In this document: positions 1-6,330 of the stretch, piece by piece
Layout: each line of letters opens with the position of its first letter
How positions within the stretch are numbered: the first letter of the stretch is position 1
Assembly (NCBI GenBank): GCA_030744095.1
Contig: JASLRF010000503.1
Span: forward strand, 1-7,259
DNA: 7,259 bases
Direction: 5' to 3'
Source: Pirellulaceae bacterium
GTDB lineage: Bacteria; Planctomycetota; Planctomycetia; Pirellulales; Pirellulaceae
The notes under the pieces: model-generated
Database searches by the model: none
Told to the model about the DNA's origin: nothing
The model's input: only the letters and a program-made list of their open reading frames with translations
Made by a program: the position numbers and the translations under genes

Positions 1-66
1 AGTCATTTGCCGGAACGGCCCTGTTGCGGCACGGTCTCCCGGCCCCTACCGCGACCGATCTCTTCC

Positions 67-127
67 GGAGGGAGAGGTGACTGGATCTTAACTCTTGAGC
101 CAAGAGAGGCTTAAAAGCGAAAAAGTC
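67..127 (+). repeat. Dispersed repeat motif, copy 1 (rearranged)
   Basis: Two blocks found in the inverted-repeat element near 2365-2571 recur here. GGAGGGAGAGG at 67-77 is the exact reverse complement of 2365-2375. AAAAGCGAAAAAGTC at 113-127 is the exact reverse complement of 2379-2393 and matches 2544-2558 with one difference. In the other copies the A-rich block comes first and lies 2-3 bp from the purine block; here the order is swapped and about 35 bp separate them. This fits a family of intergenic repeats or a decayed copy. No coding function is implied. Confidence 0.55.
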
Positions 128-148
128 TGTTTGCGGGGCAGGCTAAAG

Positions 149-167
149 CCACGGTCCATGGCCGTGG
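149..167. other. Near-palindrome or short hairpin
   Basis: CCACGG at 149-154 pairs perfectly with CCGTGG at 162-167, and the intervening bases contain the palindrome CCATGG (156-161). The 19-bp block could form a 6-bp stem or serve as a dyad-symmetric protein-binding site. No T-tract follows on either strand, so a simple intrinsic terminator is unlikely. It lies about 65 bp upstream of the candidate promoter, so an operator role is possible but speculative. Confidence 0.3.
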
Positions 168-230
168 TCACTTAGTTATACCGCTCAGCATGAAAAAGGT
201 TCCCGAGTTGTACAAAAACTTATTCGCTGG

Positions 231-259
231 TTGAATTCGCGAGTTTAACGCCGCATACT
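231..259 (+). promoter_or_regulatory. Possible sigma70-type promoter for the oxidoreductase gene
   Basis: TTGAAT at 231-236 (four of six matches to the -35 consensus) is followed after exactly 17 bp by CATACT at 254-259 (four of six matches to the -10 consensus). Transcription would start near 266, giving a leader of roughly 88 nt before the ATG at 354. Matches of this quality occur by chance and planctomycete promoters are poorly defined, so this is only a candidate. Confidence 0.25.
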
Positions 260-353
260 GGTCGCGCCGTGCGTCGCATGGGCTGCCTCGGCTGATTTCG
301 GGCAAGCTATGGCAGCGTCTGCTTGGTTTTTTCGCTGGAAAGAAATTGCGATC

Positions 354-1343
354 ATGAAACGTGTTTTGGTGATTGGAGTCGGTTCGATCGGCGAGCGACA
401 CCTTCGCTGTTTTCAAATGACCGGCCGGGCCGAAGTTTCTATCTGTGAAACGAACGAGACACTCCGGAGCACGGTCGCAGCCAACTATGATGTTCGTCAT
501 GCGTACGCCAATCTCGACGCGGGGCTGTCCGATCCGCATGATGCCGTGGTGATCTGCACGCCGGCACAGCTGCATATTCCGCTGGCACAACAGTGTGCCG
601 AGGCGAATTTGCATCTGTTGATTGAAAAACCGCTCGCCATTCGTCCCGATGGAGTCGACAAGCTGCGGCAGATTGTTAGCCAGCGGGGGCTTGCCTGTGC
701 CGTTGCCTATGTGACGCGCATGCACCCGGCGCTGTCGGCCATGAAGCGGGCCATTGATGCGGGTCGATTTGGACCCCCTGTGCAGTTCGTCGCCTGTGGC
801 GGACAGCATTTCCCCAAGTATCGGCCTGCTTATCGCGAGATCTACTATGCGGACCATGCCCAAGGCGGCGGCGCCATCCAGGACGCGCTCACGCACACAT
901 TGAACGCCGGCCAATGGCTAGTGGGGAATATCGATCGCGTGGCGGCAGACGCCGCACATCAGGTCTTGGAGGGTGTCTCGGTGGAGGATACGGCACATGT
1001 GCTGGCACGCCACGGCCGAGTGATGGGCAGCTACACTCTGAACCAATACCAAGCGGCCAACGAGAGTACCATCACCGTGATCTGCCAAGGCGCGACAGTT
1101 CGCTACGAAGGGCATCTTGTCCGGTGGCGCTGGCTCGTCGAGCCCGAAGGCAACTGGGAAGAAGAGGTTTTTCCCAAACTGGCGCGGGACGATCTGTTCG
1201 TCGCCCAGGCGAACCACTTCTTGGACGTCATCGAAGGTAGGGAGCTGCCACATTGTTCGCTGGACGAAGGGCTCGCGACGCTGAAAGCGGTGATGGCCAT
1301 CCAGCGAGCGGTGACGACTGGCCGATGGGAAACTGTGCAGTGA
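354..1343 (+). CDS. Gfo/Idh/MocA family NAD(P)-dependent oxidoreductase
   Basis: This 329-residue protein is probably a cytoplasmic dehydrogenase acting on a sugar, inositol or related polyol, with NAD(P) as cofactor. The N-terminal Rossmann fold begins at once with the dinucleotide-binding loop GVGSIG (residues 8-13). The family's conserved EKP motif is at 91-93, where the lysine is catalytic. The C-terminal alpha/beta domain carries GGGAIQDALTH (171-181), matching the family's G-G-x-x-x-D-x-x-x-H signature with Asp177 and His181 as likely active-site residues. The ending (FLDVIEG and SLDEGLATLKAV) is typical of the family. I chose the ATG at 354 over the in-frame ATG at 309 because the Rossmann strand should start within a few residues of the N-terminus and a GGAAAG lies about 11 nt upstream. 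The substrate cannot be read from sequence. The gene stands alone, 141 bp before the next gene. Confidence 0.93.
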   Translation: MKRVLVIGVGSIGERHLRCFQMTGRAEVSICETNETLRSTVAANYDVRHAYANLDAGLSDPHDAVVICTPAQLHIPLAQQCAEANLHLLIEKPLAIRPDGVDKLRQIVSQRGLACAVAYVTRMHPALSAMKRAIDAGRFGPPVQFVACGGQHFPKYRPAYREIYYADHAQGGGAIQDALTHTLNAGQWLVGNIDRVAADAAHQVLEGVSVEDTAHVLARHGRVMGSYTLNQYQAANESTITVICQGATVRYEGHLVRWRWLVEPEGNWEEEVFPKLARDDLFVAQANHFLDVIEGRELPHCSLDEGLATLKAVMAIQRAVTTGRWETVQ

Positions 1344-1484
1344 TCCGAGATATGAGCACCGGAGTGGCATGAATTGTCGTCAATGGGTACAAGATTCTGA
1401 GTCTAACAGCGAAAAGGCTTGTAAGGCGGACACGCTTCGCTACATTGCGGCCAGTGTCTTTCTCTTACTCGTGACGGAGCAATC

Positions 1485-2303
1485 ATGTCGATCGACGAAT
1501 TGAATCCATATCAAGCAAGTGCGGTAGACCCCAAACCACCTGGACCTCGTGGTTCGATGGAGTACATGCAGGCGGTCCATTACGTGTTTGAGAGTCCGAA
1601 ATGGATGGCAAACCTCTTGTGGGGAAGTCTCTGTATTCTGACGACTCAAGTCATTCCAATTGTCGGGCAATTGGTCTGGATGGGTTATCAGTTTGAGATC
1701 GTTGAGGATTTGCTTTCTCGCCCTCCAAAGACCAGCTACCCGGACTTTGACGTGAATCGCTTGAAAGAATATCTGGTGCGAGGTCTGTGGATCTTACTGG
1801 TCAGTCTCGTGTTGGGACTCGTGTTCGCGCCGATCATGGGGGGCATTGCAATCGCGGTTGTCCTTGCTGTCCTCGGTACCGCGGCGGCAACGGGCGGTGA
1901 TGAGGCTGCAATGACTGTGGGGGTCATGATCATGATGGCGATCATGATCGTGGTCATGATGGTGCTGTCGGTCGTGGCGACATTGGTCGTGACCCCGGTG
2001 ACGATACGAGCGGGTTTGACGCAGGACTTTCGCGCTTCGTTCGATTTTGCTTGGACAAAAGATTTTATCCGACAGATGTGGCTCGAGACAATTCTCTCAT
2101 CGCTCTTTATCATCGCCCTAGCGATGCTGGCGATGTGCTTGGGATTACTGGCGTTTTTTGTCGGCGTGTTTCCGGCGATGGCGGCAGTGATATTGATGCA
2201 GGGTCATCTGTATCTGCAACTGTACCAGTTGTATCTAGCACGTGGTGGCCACAAGATTCCGCTCAAGCCATCAGGGCCGATTCAACCAACTACCTCCGTG
2301 TAG
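1485..2303 (+). CDS. DUF4013-type polytopic membrane protein
   Basis: This 272-residue integral membrane protein has unknown function. It opens with a soluble tail holding NPYQA (residues 7-11), a box common at the start of planctomycete proteins. The segment around 36-75 (ESPKWMANLLWG, then IPIVGQLVWMGYQFEIV) resembles the conserved DUF4013 opening, where a first helix leads into a Gly-Tyr motif. A short loop containing PDFD (86-89) precedes further hydrophobic stretches at about 99-135, 142-170 and 202-240. The helix at 142-170 is extremely rich in Met, Ile and Val and is encoded by a small DNA repeat at 1924-1960. The C-terminal tail is Pro-rich and probably soluble. The ATG at 1485 has GGAG five bases upstream (1476-1479). 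The family assignment rests on pattern memory; hydrophobicity is certain, function is not. Confidence 0.82.
   Translation: MSIDELNPYQASAVDPKPPGPRGSMEYMQAVHYVFESPKWMANLLWGSLCILTTQVIPIVGQLVWMGYQFEIVEDLLSRPPKTSYPDFDVNRLKEYLVRGLWILLVSLVLGLVFAPIMGGIAIAVVLAVLGTAAATGGDEAAMTVGVMIMMAIMIVVMMVLSVVATLVVTPVTIRAGLTQDFRASFDFAWTKDFIRQMWLETILSSLFIIALAMLAMCLGLLAFFVGVFPAMAAVILMQGHLYLQLYQLYLARGGHKIPLKPSGPIQPTTSV
1924..1960 (+). repeat. Short in-frame TCATGAT repeat within a membrane helix
   Basis: TCATGAT occurs at 1924-1930, 1930-1936, 1942-1948 and 1954-1960, spaced 6, 12 and 12 bp, all multiples of three, so changes in copy number would keep the reading frame. The heptamer sits one base before a codon boundary and gives the Met/Ile/Val-rich helix of the DUF4013-type protein. 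It may reflect slippage-driven growth of the helix or only Met/Ile codon usage. Confidence 0.5.
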
Positions 2304-2364
2304 CGTGGCAAGAGTTCTTTGAACATTGGAAGGTGAAGATGGGCTCGACGACCGATTACCTTCG

Positions 2365-2571
2365 CCTCTCCCTCCGCGGACTTTTTCGCTTTTGAGGTTT
2401 AGGAGAGCCTTGAACATGTCCTTCTCCCTTCGGGAGAAGGTGGCCGAAGGCCGGATGAGGAGTGGCTGATTTCATTTGGCAGTTCGCCCCCTCATCCTAT
2501 CCTTCTCCCCGAGGGGACTCGCTGCCGGCTTCTTCTCGTAGTCAAGAGCGAAAAAGTCCCGCCGGGAGAGG
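2365..2571. repeat. Small element with ~29-bp imperfect terminal inverted repeats
   Basis: The left arm (2365-2394) and right arm (2543-2571) are imperfect inverted copies. CCTCTCCC at the outer tip and GGACTTTTTCGC inside are identical between the arms after reverse complementing; four or five bases between these blocks and one base near the inner end differ. The interior contains a perfect 9-bp hairpin (2420-2440), a GGCC-GAA-GGCC hairpin (2442-2452) and GGATGAGG (2453-2460) complementary to CCTCATCC (2490-2497). GGGAGAAGG (2432-2440) could instead pair with CCTTCTCCC (2501-2509), giving a nested long-hairpin fold. There is no transposase frame. It resembles a MITE- or REP-like non-autonomous element. 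I saw no obvious target-site duplication flanking the arms. Confidence 0.6.
2420..2440. other. Perfect 9-bp hairpin, possible bidirectional 3'-end structure
   Basis: CCTTCTCCC (2420-2428) and GGGAGAAGG (2432-2440) form a perfect 9-bp stem with a TTC loop. It lies 116 bp beyond the stop of the plus-strand gene and about 200 bp beyond the stop of the minus-strand dehydratase. No T-tract follows on either strand, so a classical intrinsic terminator is not supported. Protection or processing of 3' ends is possible, but it may simply be part of the repeat element. Confidence 0.4.
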
Positions 2572-2637
2572 TCGGACGCGGTTGCGGCCGGGAGAGGGCG
2601 ACTTCCATTCGTGCAAACCATCGGTGGCGCTAGACAA

Positions 2638-4623
2638 TCACCCGCTATCTTCCTGCGGCTCGAGTGCGGCGACGATTCGGTCGACGTCATAAACACAGCC
2701 GCCCCATGCGCCGCCGCCGACGCGTTGTAAGGCAGCCCACAATCGTGTGTCGTCGGGCAGGTCAACATCGGGTGCCAAGTTTGCCGGAGACGCTCGTTGC
2801 GCAAGAATGTCGGCACCTTGTTCTGGCGAGAATTCTTCCGCGCCGTCGCCCACGAGATCCACCGTCCCTGTCAGCAGGTTGCGATCCACCACAATTCGAA
2901 TGACGTCGCCGTCCCGCACTTTCCCAATCGGCCCACCCGCCAACGCTTCAGGACCGACGTGCCCGATGCAGGCTCCCGTGCTGACGCCGGAGAAACGCGC
3001 GTCTGTCAGCACAGCCACTTCGCGTCCCCATTTAATGAACTTTAACGCTGACGTGATTTGATAGATCTCCTCCATCCCGGATCCTTGCGGCCCGCGACCC
3101 ATCAGGACCAGGATGTCGCCCGGTTTGATCGGAGGATCCAGCTGGCCCTTGACGGCCTCGATCGCTTCACGTTCGGTCGTGAAGACGCGCGCCGGGCCGG
3201 TCTTGCGATAGACGCCGTCGTCGTCCACGACTGCCGAATCGATGCTCGTAGCCTTGATGACCGATCCTTCGGGGCAAAGGTTGCCGGTGGGAAAGCAAAC
3301 CGTACTGGTAAGACCGCGGCTTCTGGCCTCGGCAGGCGCGATAATCACATCGTCCGGATTCACGCCGTCGCGCTGTCGGAGCAGTTCGCGCAGCTGTTCG
3401 CGACGCGATGACGTTTCCCACCACTGGAGGATATCACCCAGCGGCTGGCCTGCCACGGTGTTTGTGTCAAGGTCGAGCAACCCCAGTCCACGCAAATGCA
3501 GCATGATCTCGGGAACGCCGCCAGCCAGAAACAGCTGAACGGTGGGGTGATTCGTGGGCCCATTTGGCAACACGTCGACGAACCGCGGTGTGCTGCGATT
3601 CACTTCGTTCCAATCGACAACGGTCGGTCGTTCTAGTCCAGCGGCAAAGGCGATCGCCGGTATATGCAGCAACAGGTTGGTCGAACCGCCGCAGGCCGCA
3701 TGGACTACCATGGCATTGCGAATCGAAGCATCTGTCACGATGTCTCGTGTAGTGACGTTGCTGTCTGCCAGGTGCATCAATGCTTGTGAACTGCGTCGAG
3801 CAATGTCCAACCAGATTGGCTGGCCGCTGGGGGCCAGTGCCGAATGTGGCAGCGACAGGCCGAGCGCTTCGCTGACCACTTGCGACGTGGCGGCAGTGCC
3901 AAGAAACTGGCATCCGCCGCCGGGCGAACCACACGCACCACATCCCGCTGCGGACGCCTCGTCCAACGTGATCTCGCCGTGCGCGTATCGGGCGCCAATC
4001 GACTGGACCTTGCCTGTATCCTCGCCGTCACGCGCTGGCAGCGTTACGCCGCCCGGGACGATAACGCACGGCAAGTCGTGCATTGCCGCGATCGCCAACA
4101 ACGTCGCCGGCAGTCCCTTGTCGCACGTTGCCACGCCCAAAACTCCGCGACGCATCGGCAGTGAACGGATCAGTCGGCGCATCACGATGGCCGCGTCGTT
4201 GCGATAGGGCAAGCTGTCGAACATCCCAGTCGATCCCTGCGTTCTCCCGTCGCAGGGGTCACTGCAAAAAGCGGCAAAGGGCACGCCACCGGCCCGCTTG
4301 ATTTCCCTAGCCGCGGCCTCGACCAACAGTCCGACCTCCCAATGGCCTGTGTGATAGCCAAGCGCAATTGGCTGGCCGTTAGGGGCGCGAACGCCGCCTT
4401 GCGTGCTGACCAACAAGTACTGTGGCCCCAACATATCTTCGGGTTTCCAGCCCATGGCAGCATTCTGGGTCATTCCAAACAGGTGGCCGCTCGGCCAGCT
4501 GCGCAGCATCTCATCGGTTAACGGCAGCGAGCCTTGTGGCCCGTCGCCCACCGTCTGAATGTCGAAGAGCGCAGGATCAGAGGTGTCCAGCAAATCGGCA
4601 ATCGACTTGCGGTTATTCGTCAT
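2638..4623 (-). CDS. yjhG: YjhG/YagF-type D-xylonate dehydratase (IlvD/Edd superfamily)
   Basis: This 661-residue cytoplasmic enzyme should dehydrate D-xylonate (or a close sugar acid) to 2-keto-3-deoxy-xylonate using an Fe-S cluster and Mg2+. It follows the E. coli YjhG/YagF sequence, as I recall it, along nearly its whole length, including [49 protein letters not shown] and [20 protein letters not shown]. Candidate cluster cysteines are Cys124 (SDPCDG), Cys167 (TCDKG) and Cys238 (GGGCQF). Lys169 in CDK is at the position of the superfamily's carbamylated Mg-binding lysine, and the FSGVSTG loop (544-550) should carry the catalytic serine. Length is normal (~655). The ATG at 4623 is preferred over an in-frame start 30 bases upstream because that one adds a basic tail unlike the family and lies deeper in the neighbour. 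A GAAAGAA lies about 7 nt before it. It overlaps the upstream VTT gene by 11 bp, implying coupled translation. Confidence 0.95.
   Translation of the reverse strand: MTNNRKSIADLLDTSDPALFDIQTVGDGPQGSLPLTDEMLRSWPSGHLFGMTQNAAMGWKPEDMLGPQYLLVSTQGGVRAPNGQPIALGYHTGHWEVGLLVEAAAREIKRAGGVPFAAFCSDPCDGRTQGSTGMFDSLPYRNDAAIVMRRLIRSLPMRRGVLGVATCDKGLPATLLAIAAMHDLPCVIVPGGVTLPARDGEDTGKVQSIGARYAHGEITLDEASAAGCGACGSPGGGCQFLGTAATSQVVSEALGLSLPHSALAPSGQPIWLDIARRSSQALMHLADSNVTTRDIVTDASIRNAMVVHAACGGSTNLLLHIPAIAFAAGLERPTVVDWNEVNRSTPRFVDVLPNGPTNHPTVQLFLAGGVPEIMLHLRGLGLLDLDTNTVAGQPLGDILQWWETSSRREQLRELLRQRDGVNPDDVIIAPAEARSRGLTSTVCFPTGNLCPEGSVIKATSIDSAVVDDDGVYRKTGPARVFTTEREAIEAVKGQLDPPIKPGDILVLMGRGPQGSGMEEIYQITSALKFIKWGREVAVLTDARFSGVSTGACIGHVGPEALAGGPIGKVRDGDVIRIVVDRNLLTGTVDLVGDGAEEFSPEQGADILAQRASPANLAPDVDLPDDTRLWAALQRVGGGAWGGCVYDVDRIVAALEPQEDSG
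4613..4623 (-). other. 11-bp start/stop overlap coupling two genes
   Basis: Read on the minus strand, ATGACGAATAA contains the dehydratase start ATG at its left end and the TAA stop of the VTT protein at its right end, in different frames. Such overlaps usually let ribosomes finishing the first gene restart on the second, tying the dehydratase level to that of the membrane protein. Confidence 0.75.
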
Positions 4624-5272
4624 GAGATTGTTCTTTCGTTTTGCGAGCCACAAAGCGTTCGATCACTGCGGCCAATAATACAGGTAAGGCAACGGAAACG
4701 CCCATGGCTAACGGCAGCCATTGATGCTGTTCGGCATAGTCACCAAATGTCGAATACGCCCAGGCGATCCCCAGGTTGCTGAGCACAACTGCGGGAAGGA
4801 ACTGCTTCCACGGGAGACGATGAACGCCCATCAACAACACACTTGCTTCGGCCAGCACGGGGACTCCCCGCGCCAGAATCAGAACGGCGATACCATACGA
4901 GGCGCTCAACTGCTTCATGCGGTCAAGTTCTTCTTCGCGAGAAAACCACAGTGCGAACGGTCGACCCCAGCGACGTGCCAGCGAAAAACCGGCCATCGCT
5001 CCCAGCGTGAGTCCGACCCAGGAAGCCAGGGTACCGGCCATCCAGCCGAGTTGCCAGCCGCCAAGTGTGCTGATCATGCTGGACGGAATTGGTAAGAAAA
5101 TATCGGTCGCCAACAACCCCACAATCAGTCCTGCCGTAGCCGGTTTTGACGAAGGTTGTTCGAGCCAATTCGTGACCAACGCCCTCAAATGCTCGCCAAA
5201 AAACAAGAACGGGAGGACCGGGACGAGCAACACCATGCTGATCAGGAAGGCCGAGCGGAGCAGAGAGTTCAC
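4613..5272 (-). CDS. VTT/DedA-type membrane protein (SNARE-associated family)
   Basis: This 219-residue inner-membrane protein belongs to the VTT/DedA superfamily, whose members are linked to lipid scrambling, membrane homeostasis and proton-coupled transport. A first hydrophobic segment spans about 7-25. The core begins at 46 and holds [10 protein letters not shown] (56-65), then a Gly-rich helix pair (70-97) ending in SLARRWG (97-103), matching the family's re-entrant loop and G-x-x-x-G-R pattern. The second half has [16 protein letters not shown] (134-149), then helices at about 158-176 and 186-204 and a charged tail. Asp57 and Arg135 are probably the conserved functional residues; the second arginine of the E. 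coli R-x-x-x-x-x-R pattern is Ala141 here. The start is GTG at 5272, with AGGA about 11 nt upstream, and an in-frame stop at 5308-5306 rules out much extension. It is the first gene of an operon with the dehydratase. Confidence 0.87.
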   Translation of the reverse strand: MNSLLRSAFLISMVLLVPVLPFLFFGEHLRALVTNWLEQPSSKPATAGLIVGLLATDIFLPIPSSMISTLGGWQLGWMAGTLASWVGLTLGAMAGFSLARRWGRPFALWFSREEELDRMKQLSASYGIAVLILARGVPVLAEASVLLMGVHRLPWKQFLPAVVLSNLGIAWAYSTFGDYAEQHQWLPLAMGVSVALPVLLAAVIERFVARKTKEQSHDE

Positions 5273-5445
5273 GGGAGTTGGATTCCTGAAATTGCCATCC
5301 GGTCGTTACAGGATTCCCTGTTGGGTACATCCGATTTGGCTGAAACGTGGACCATTGTCGCACCCCACCCGTCACGGCGAACGATTGTATGCTATGTTTC
5401 AGATGGCGTTCGTTCAACTCCGATTTCCCAAGAGGTGGTTGCACT
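5273..5445. promoter_or_regulatory. Divergent intergenic region (VTT operon / flagellin)
   Basis: These 173 bp should contain promoters for both the minus-strand VTT-dehydratase operon and the plus-strand flagellin gene. A TATGCT at 5388-5393 could be a -10 box for the flagellin, but no acceptable -35 lies 16-18 bp upstream. I see no match to the sigma28 (TAAAGTTT...GCCGATAA) or sigma54 (TGGCAC...TTGC) flagellar promoter patterns. GGATTCC is repeated at 5280-5286 and 5311-5317; the first copy overlaps the weak ribosome-binding site of the VTT gene. Confidence 0.4.
5431..5438 (+). promoter_or_regulatory. Ribosome-binding site that decides a TTG start
   Basis: AGAGGTGG lies 7 nt before TTG at 5446 and is the best Shine-Dalgarno match in the window. 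It supports starting the flagellin-family protein at this TTG rather than at the upstream in-frame GTG (5347) or ATG (5389), which would add Cys- and Trp-containing residues foreign to flagellins. Confidence 0.65.
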
Positions 5446-6309
5446 TTGCGTATTTCTTTCGGTGGTTCCGGCTTTGAGGTTGCGGCGCGACGCAACTTCA
5501 ATCGTGCGTCGGATCAAGTTGCTGCGTCGAGCGAGAGGCTGTCCACCATGCAGCGAATCCGACGCGCCAGCGACGATCCAGCACAGATGATGGCGGCTAC
5601 GGAGCTGCGTGCCGAGTTAACCGCCATCGAGAAGGGAATGGCCGCTTCGCAGCGCAGTCGCGGAATGTTGCACGTTGCCGACAGCGGGCTGGCCGAGGCG
5701 TCGAGGCTGCTGGACCGGATTCAGGGCAACCTGGTCGCGGGTGTAGGCGATACGGTTTCGCCGCAAGAGCGCGAGGCGCTGCAGATGGAGATTGATGCTT
5801 CACTGGAAGCACTCGATCGATTGGGAAACACCTCGTACGCGGGTCGCAGACTATATGATGGCGACTCGGTTGAGTTGTTGGTGGGATCGGACCCTGGACA
5901 AACAGCGACTGTGGATCTCCCGGAAGTCGATAGCGCCGCGCTGGGTAACGAGAGCGGTACATTGTCCGATTTGCGCAGCGGTGGCGCGGCGAGTTTGGCG
6001 AGCGGCAACGGCGAATTGGCCGCTGAAATCCTCGATGCAGCCCGCCAGGAAGTTCTGGCCGCACGTGTCGAAGTGGGGACGTTCGAGAAATACACATTGG
6101 ATTCGACTGAGGCTGCCCTGGCCGGGATGGCGGAAAATATCAGCAGTGCCTACAGTCAAATTGCCGATACCGACGTCGCGTCCGAAACGTCGTCGCTCGT
6201 GCGTTCGCAGATCTTGGCCGAAACGTCAATCTTGGCGATGAAGTTCACCAACTTTGCGAGTGAAGCCGCCGCGGGCTTGTTGAGCGATCTCGTCCAGAGA
6301 TTTCGTTGA
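5446..6309 (+). CDS. Compact flagellin-family protein (FliC/FlgL-like)
   Basis: This 287-residue protein has both conserved ends of bacterial flagellins, so it is probably exported by a flagellar type III system and built into, or capping, a filament. The N-terminal D0/D1 half (about 1-137) shows SERLSTMQRIRRASDDPA (29-46), the counterpart of the flagellin R-L-S-x-G-x-R-I-x-x-A-x-D-D-x-A signature, followed by the R-x-x-L-Q-x-E-I-type helix (REALQMEIDASLEAL, 109-123) and NTSYAGRRLYDG (128-139). The C-terminal D1/D0 half (about 196-287) has SQIADTDVASETSSLVRSQIL (237-257), close to FliC. Only about 58 residues link the halves, so the variable outer domains are nearly absent. The opening MRIS and the size recall FlgL (hook-filament junction), while the C-terminus favours FliC. 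No other flagellar gene is visible. It ends 21 bp from the convergent signalling gene. Confidence 0.85.
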   Translation: MRISFGGSGFEVAARRNFNRASDQVAASSERLSTMQRIRRASDDPAQMMAATELRAELTAIEKGMAASQRSRGMLHVADSGLAEASRLLDRIQGNLVAGVGDTVSPQEREALQMEIDASLEALDRLGNTSYAGRRLYDGDSVELLVGSDPGQTATVDLPEVDSAALGNESGTLSDLRSGGAASLASGNGELAAEILDAARQEVLAARVEVGTFEKYTLDSTEAALAGMAENISSAYSQIADTDVASETSSLVRSQILAETSILAMKFTNFASEAAAGLLSDLVQRFR

Positions 6310-6330
6310 GACGCTTTTGTCAATCTCGGA

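Larger units (their letters stand above)
1..353. other. Left-edge non-coding region
   Basis: I find no convincing gene here. The only long open frame crossing it, on the minus strand, is the antisense of the oxidoreductase gene and resembles no known family. The stretch holds one copy of a repeat motif shared with 2365-2571, a short hairpin (CTCTTG at 92-97 against CAAGAG at 101-106), a near-palindrome at 149-167 and a possible promoter at 231-259. A 14-codon open frame at 190-234 has no support. Any gene upstream must end before base 1. Confidence 0.6.
2304..2637. other. Non-coding gap between convergent genes, repeat-rich
   Basis: This 334-bp gap separates the ends of the DUF4013-type gene (+) and the dehydratase gene (-). 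No open frame in it resembles a protein. It is mostly occupied by the inverted-repeat element at 2365-2571. To the right, GCCGGGAGAGG occurs twice as a direct repeat (2561-2571 and 2587-2597, 26 bp apart), the first copy lying in the right arm of the element. Bases 2601-2637 show nothing recognisable. Confidence 0.7.

Noticed and set aside
190..234. 14-codon open frame starting ATGAAAAAG upstream of the oxidoreductase
   Set aside because: No ribosome-binding site, no regulatory codon run and no downstream attenuator hairpin; too short to support as a leader peptide.
168..914. Long minus-strand open frame of 248 codons
   Set aside because: It is antisense to the oxidoreductase gene and reads as Arg/His-rich sequence with no recognisable family; the plus-strand protein has clear motifs.
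1408..1416. AGCGAAAAG resembling part of the dispersed repeat block
   Set aside because: Only nine bases match and no purine block is nearby, so chance is the better explanation.
3554..4207. Plus-strand open frame of 217 codons inside the dehydratase
   Set aside because: It is the complement of a strongly conserved enzyme gene; its composition follows from the GC-rich antisense codons.
5280..5317. Two GGATTCC direct repeats in the divergent region
   Set aside because: Seven-base matches 31 bp apart are weak; no dyad or known operator pattern.
5337..5360. TGGC...TTG pattern near 5337 considered as a sigma54 promoter for the flagellin
   Set aside because: The -12 element lacks the GC at the required spacing from the -24 GG, so it does not fit the consensus.
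4917..5501. Open frames on both strands over the start of the VTT gene (plus-strand 186 codons, minus-strand 192 codons)
   Set aside because: Both overlap the VTT coding sequence in other frames and lack family features or ribosome-binding sites; the VTT frame has convincing membrane segments and motifs.
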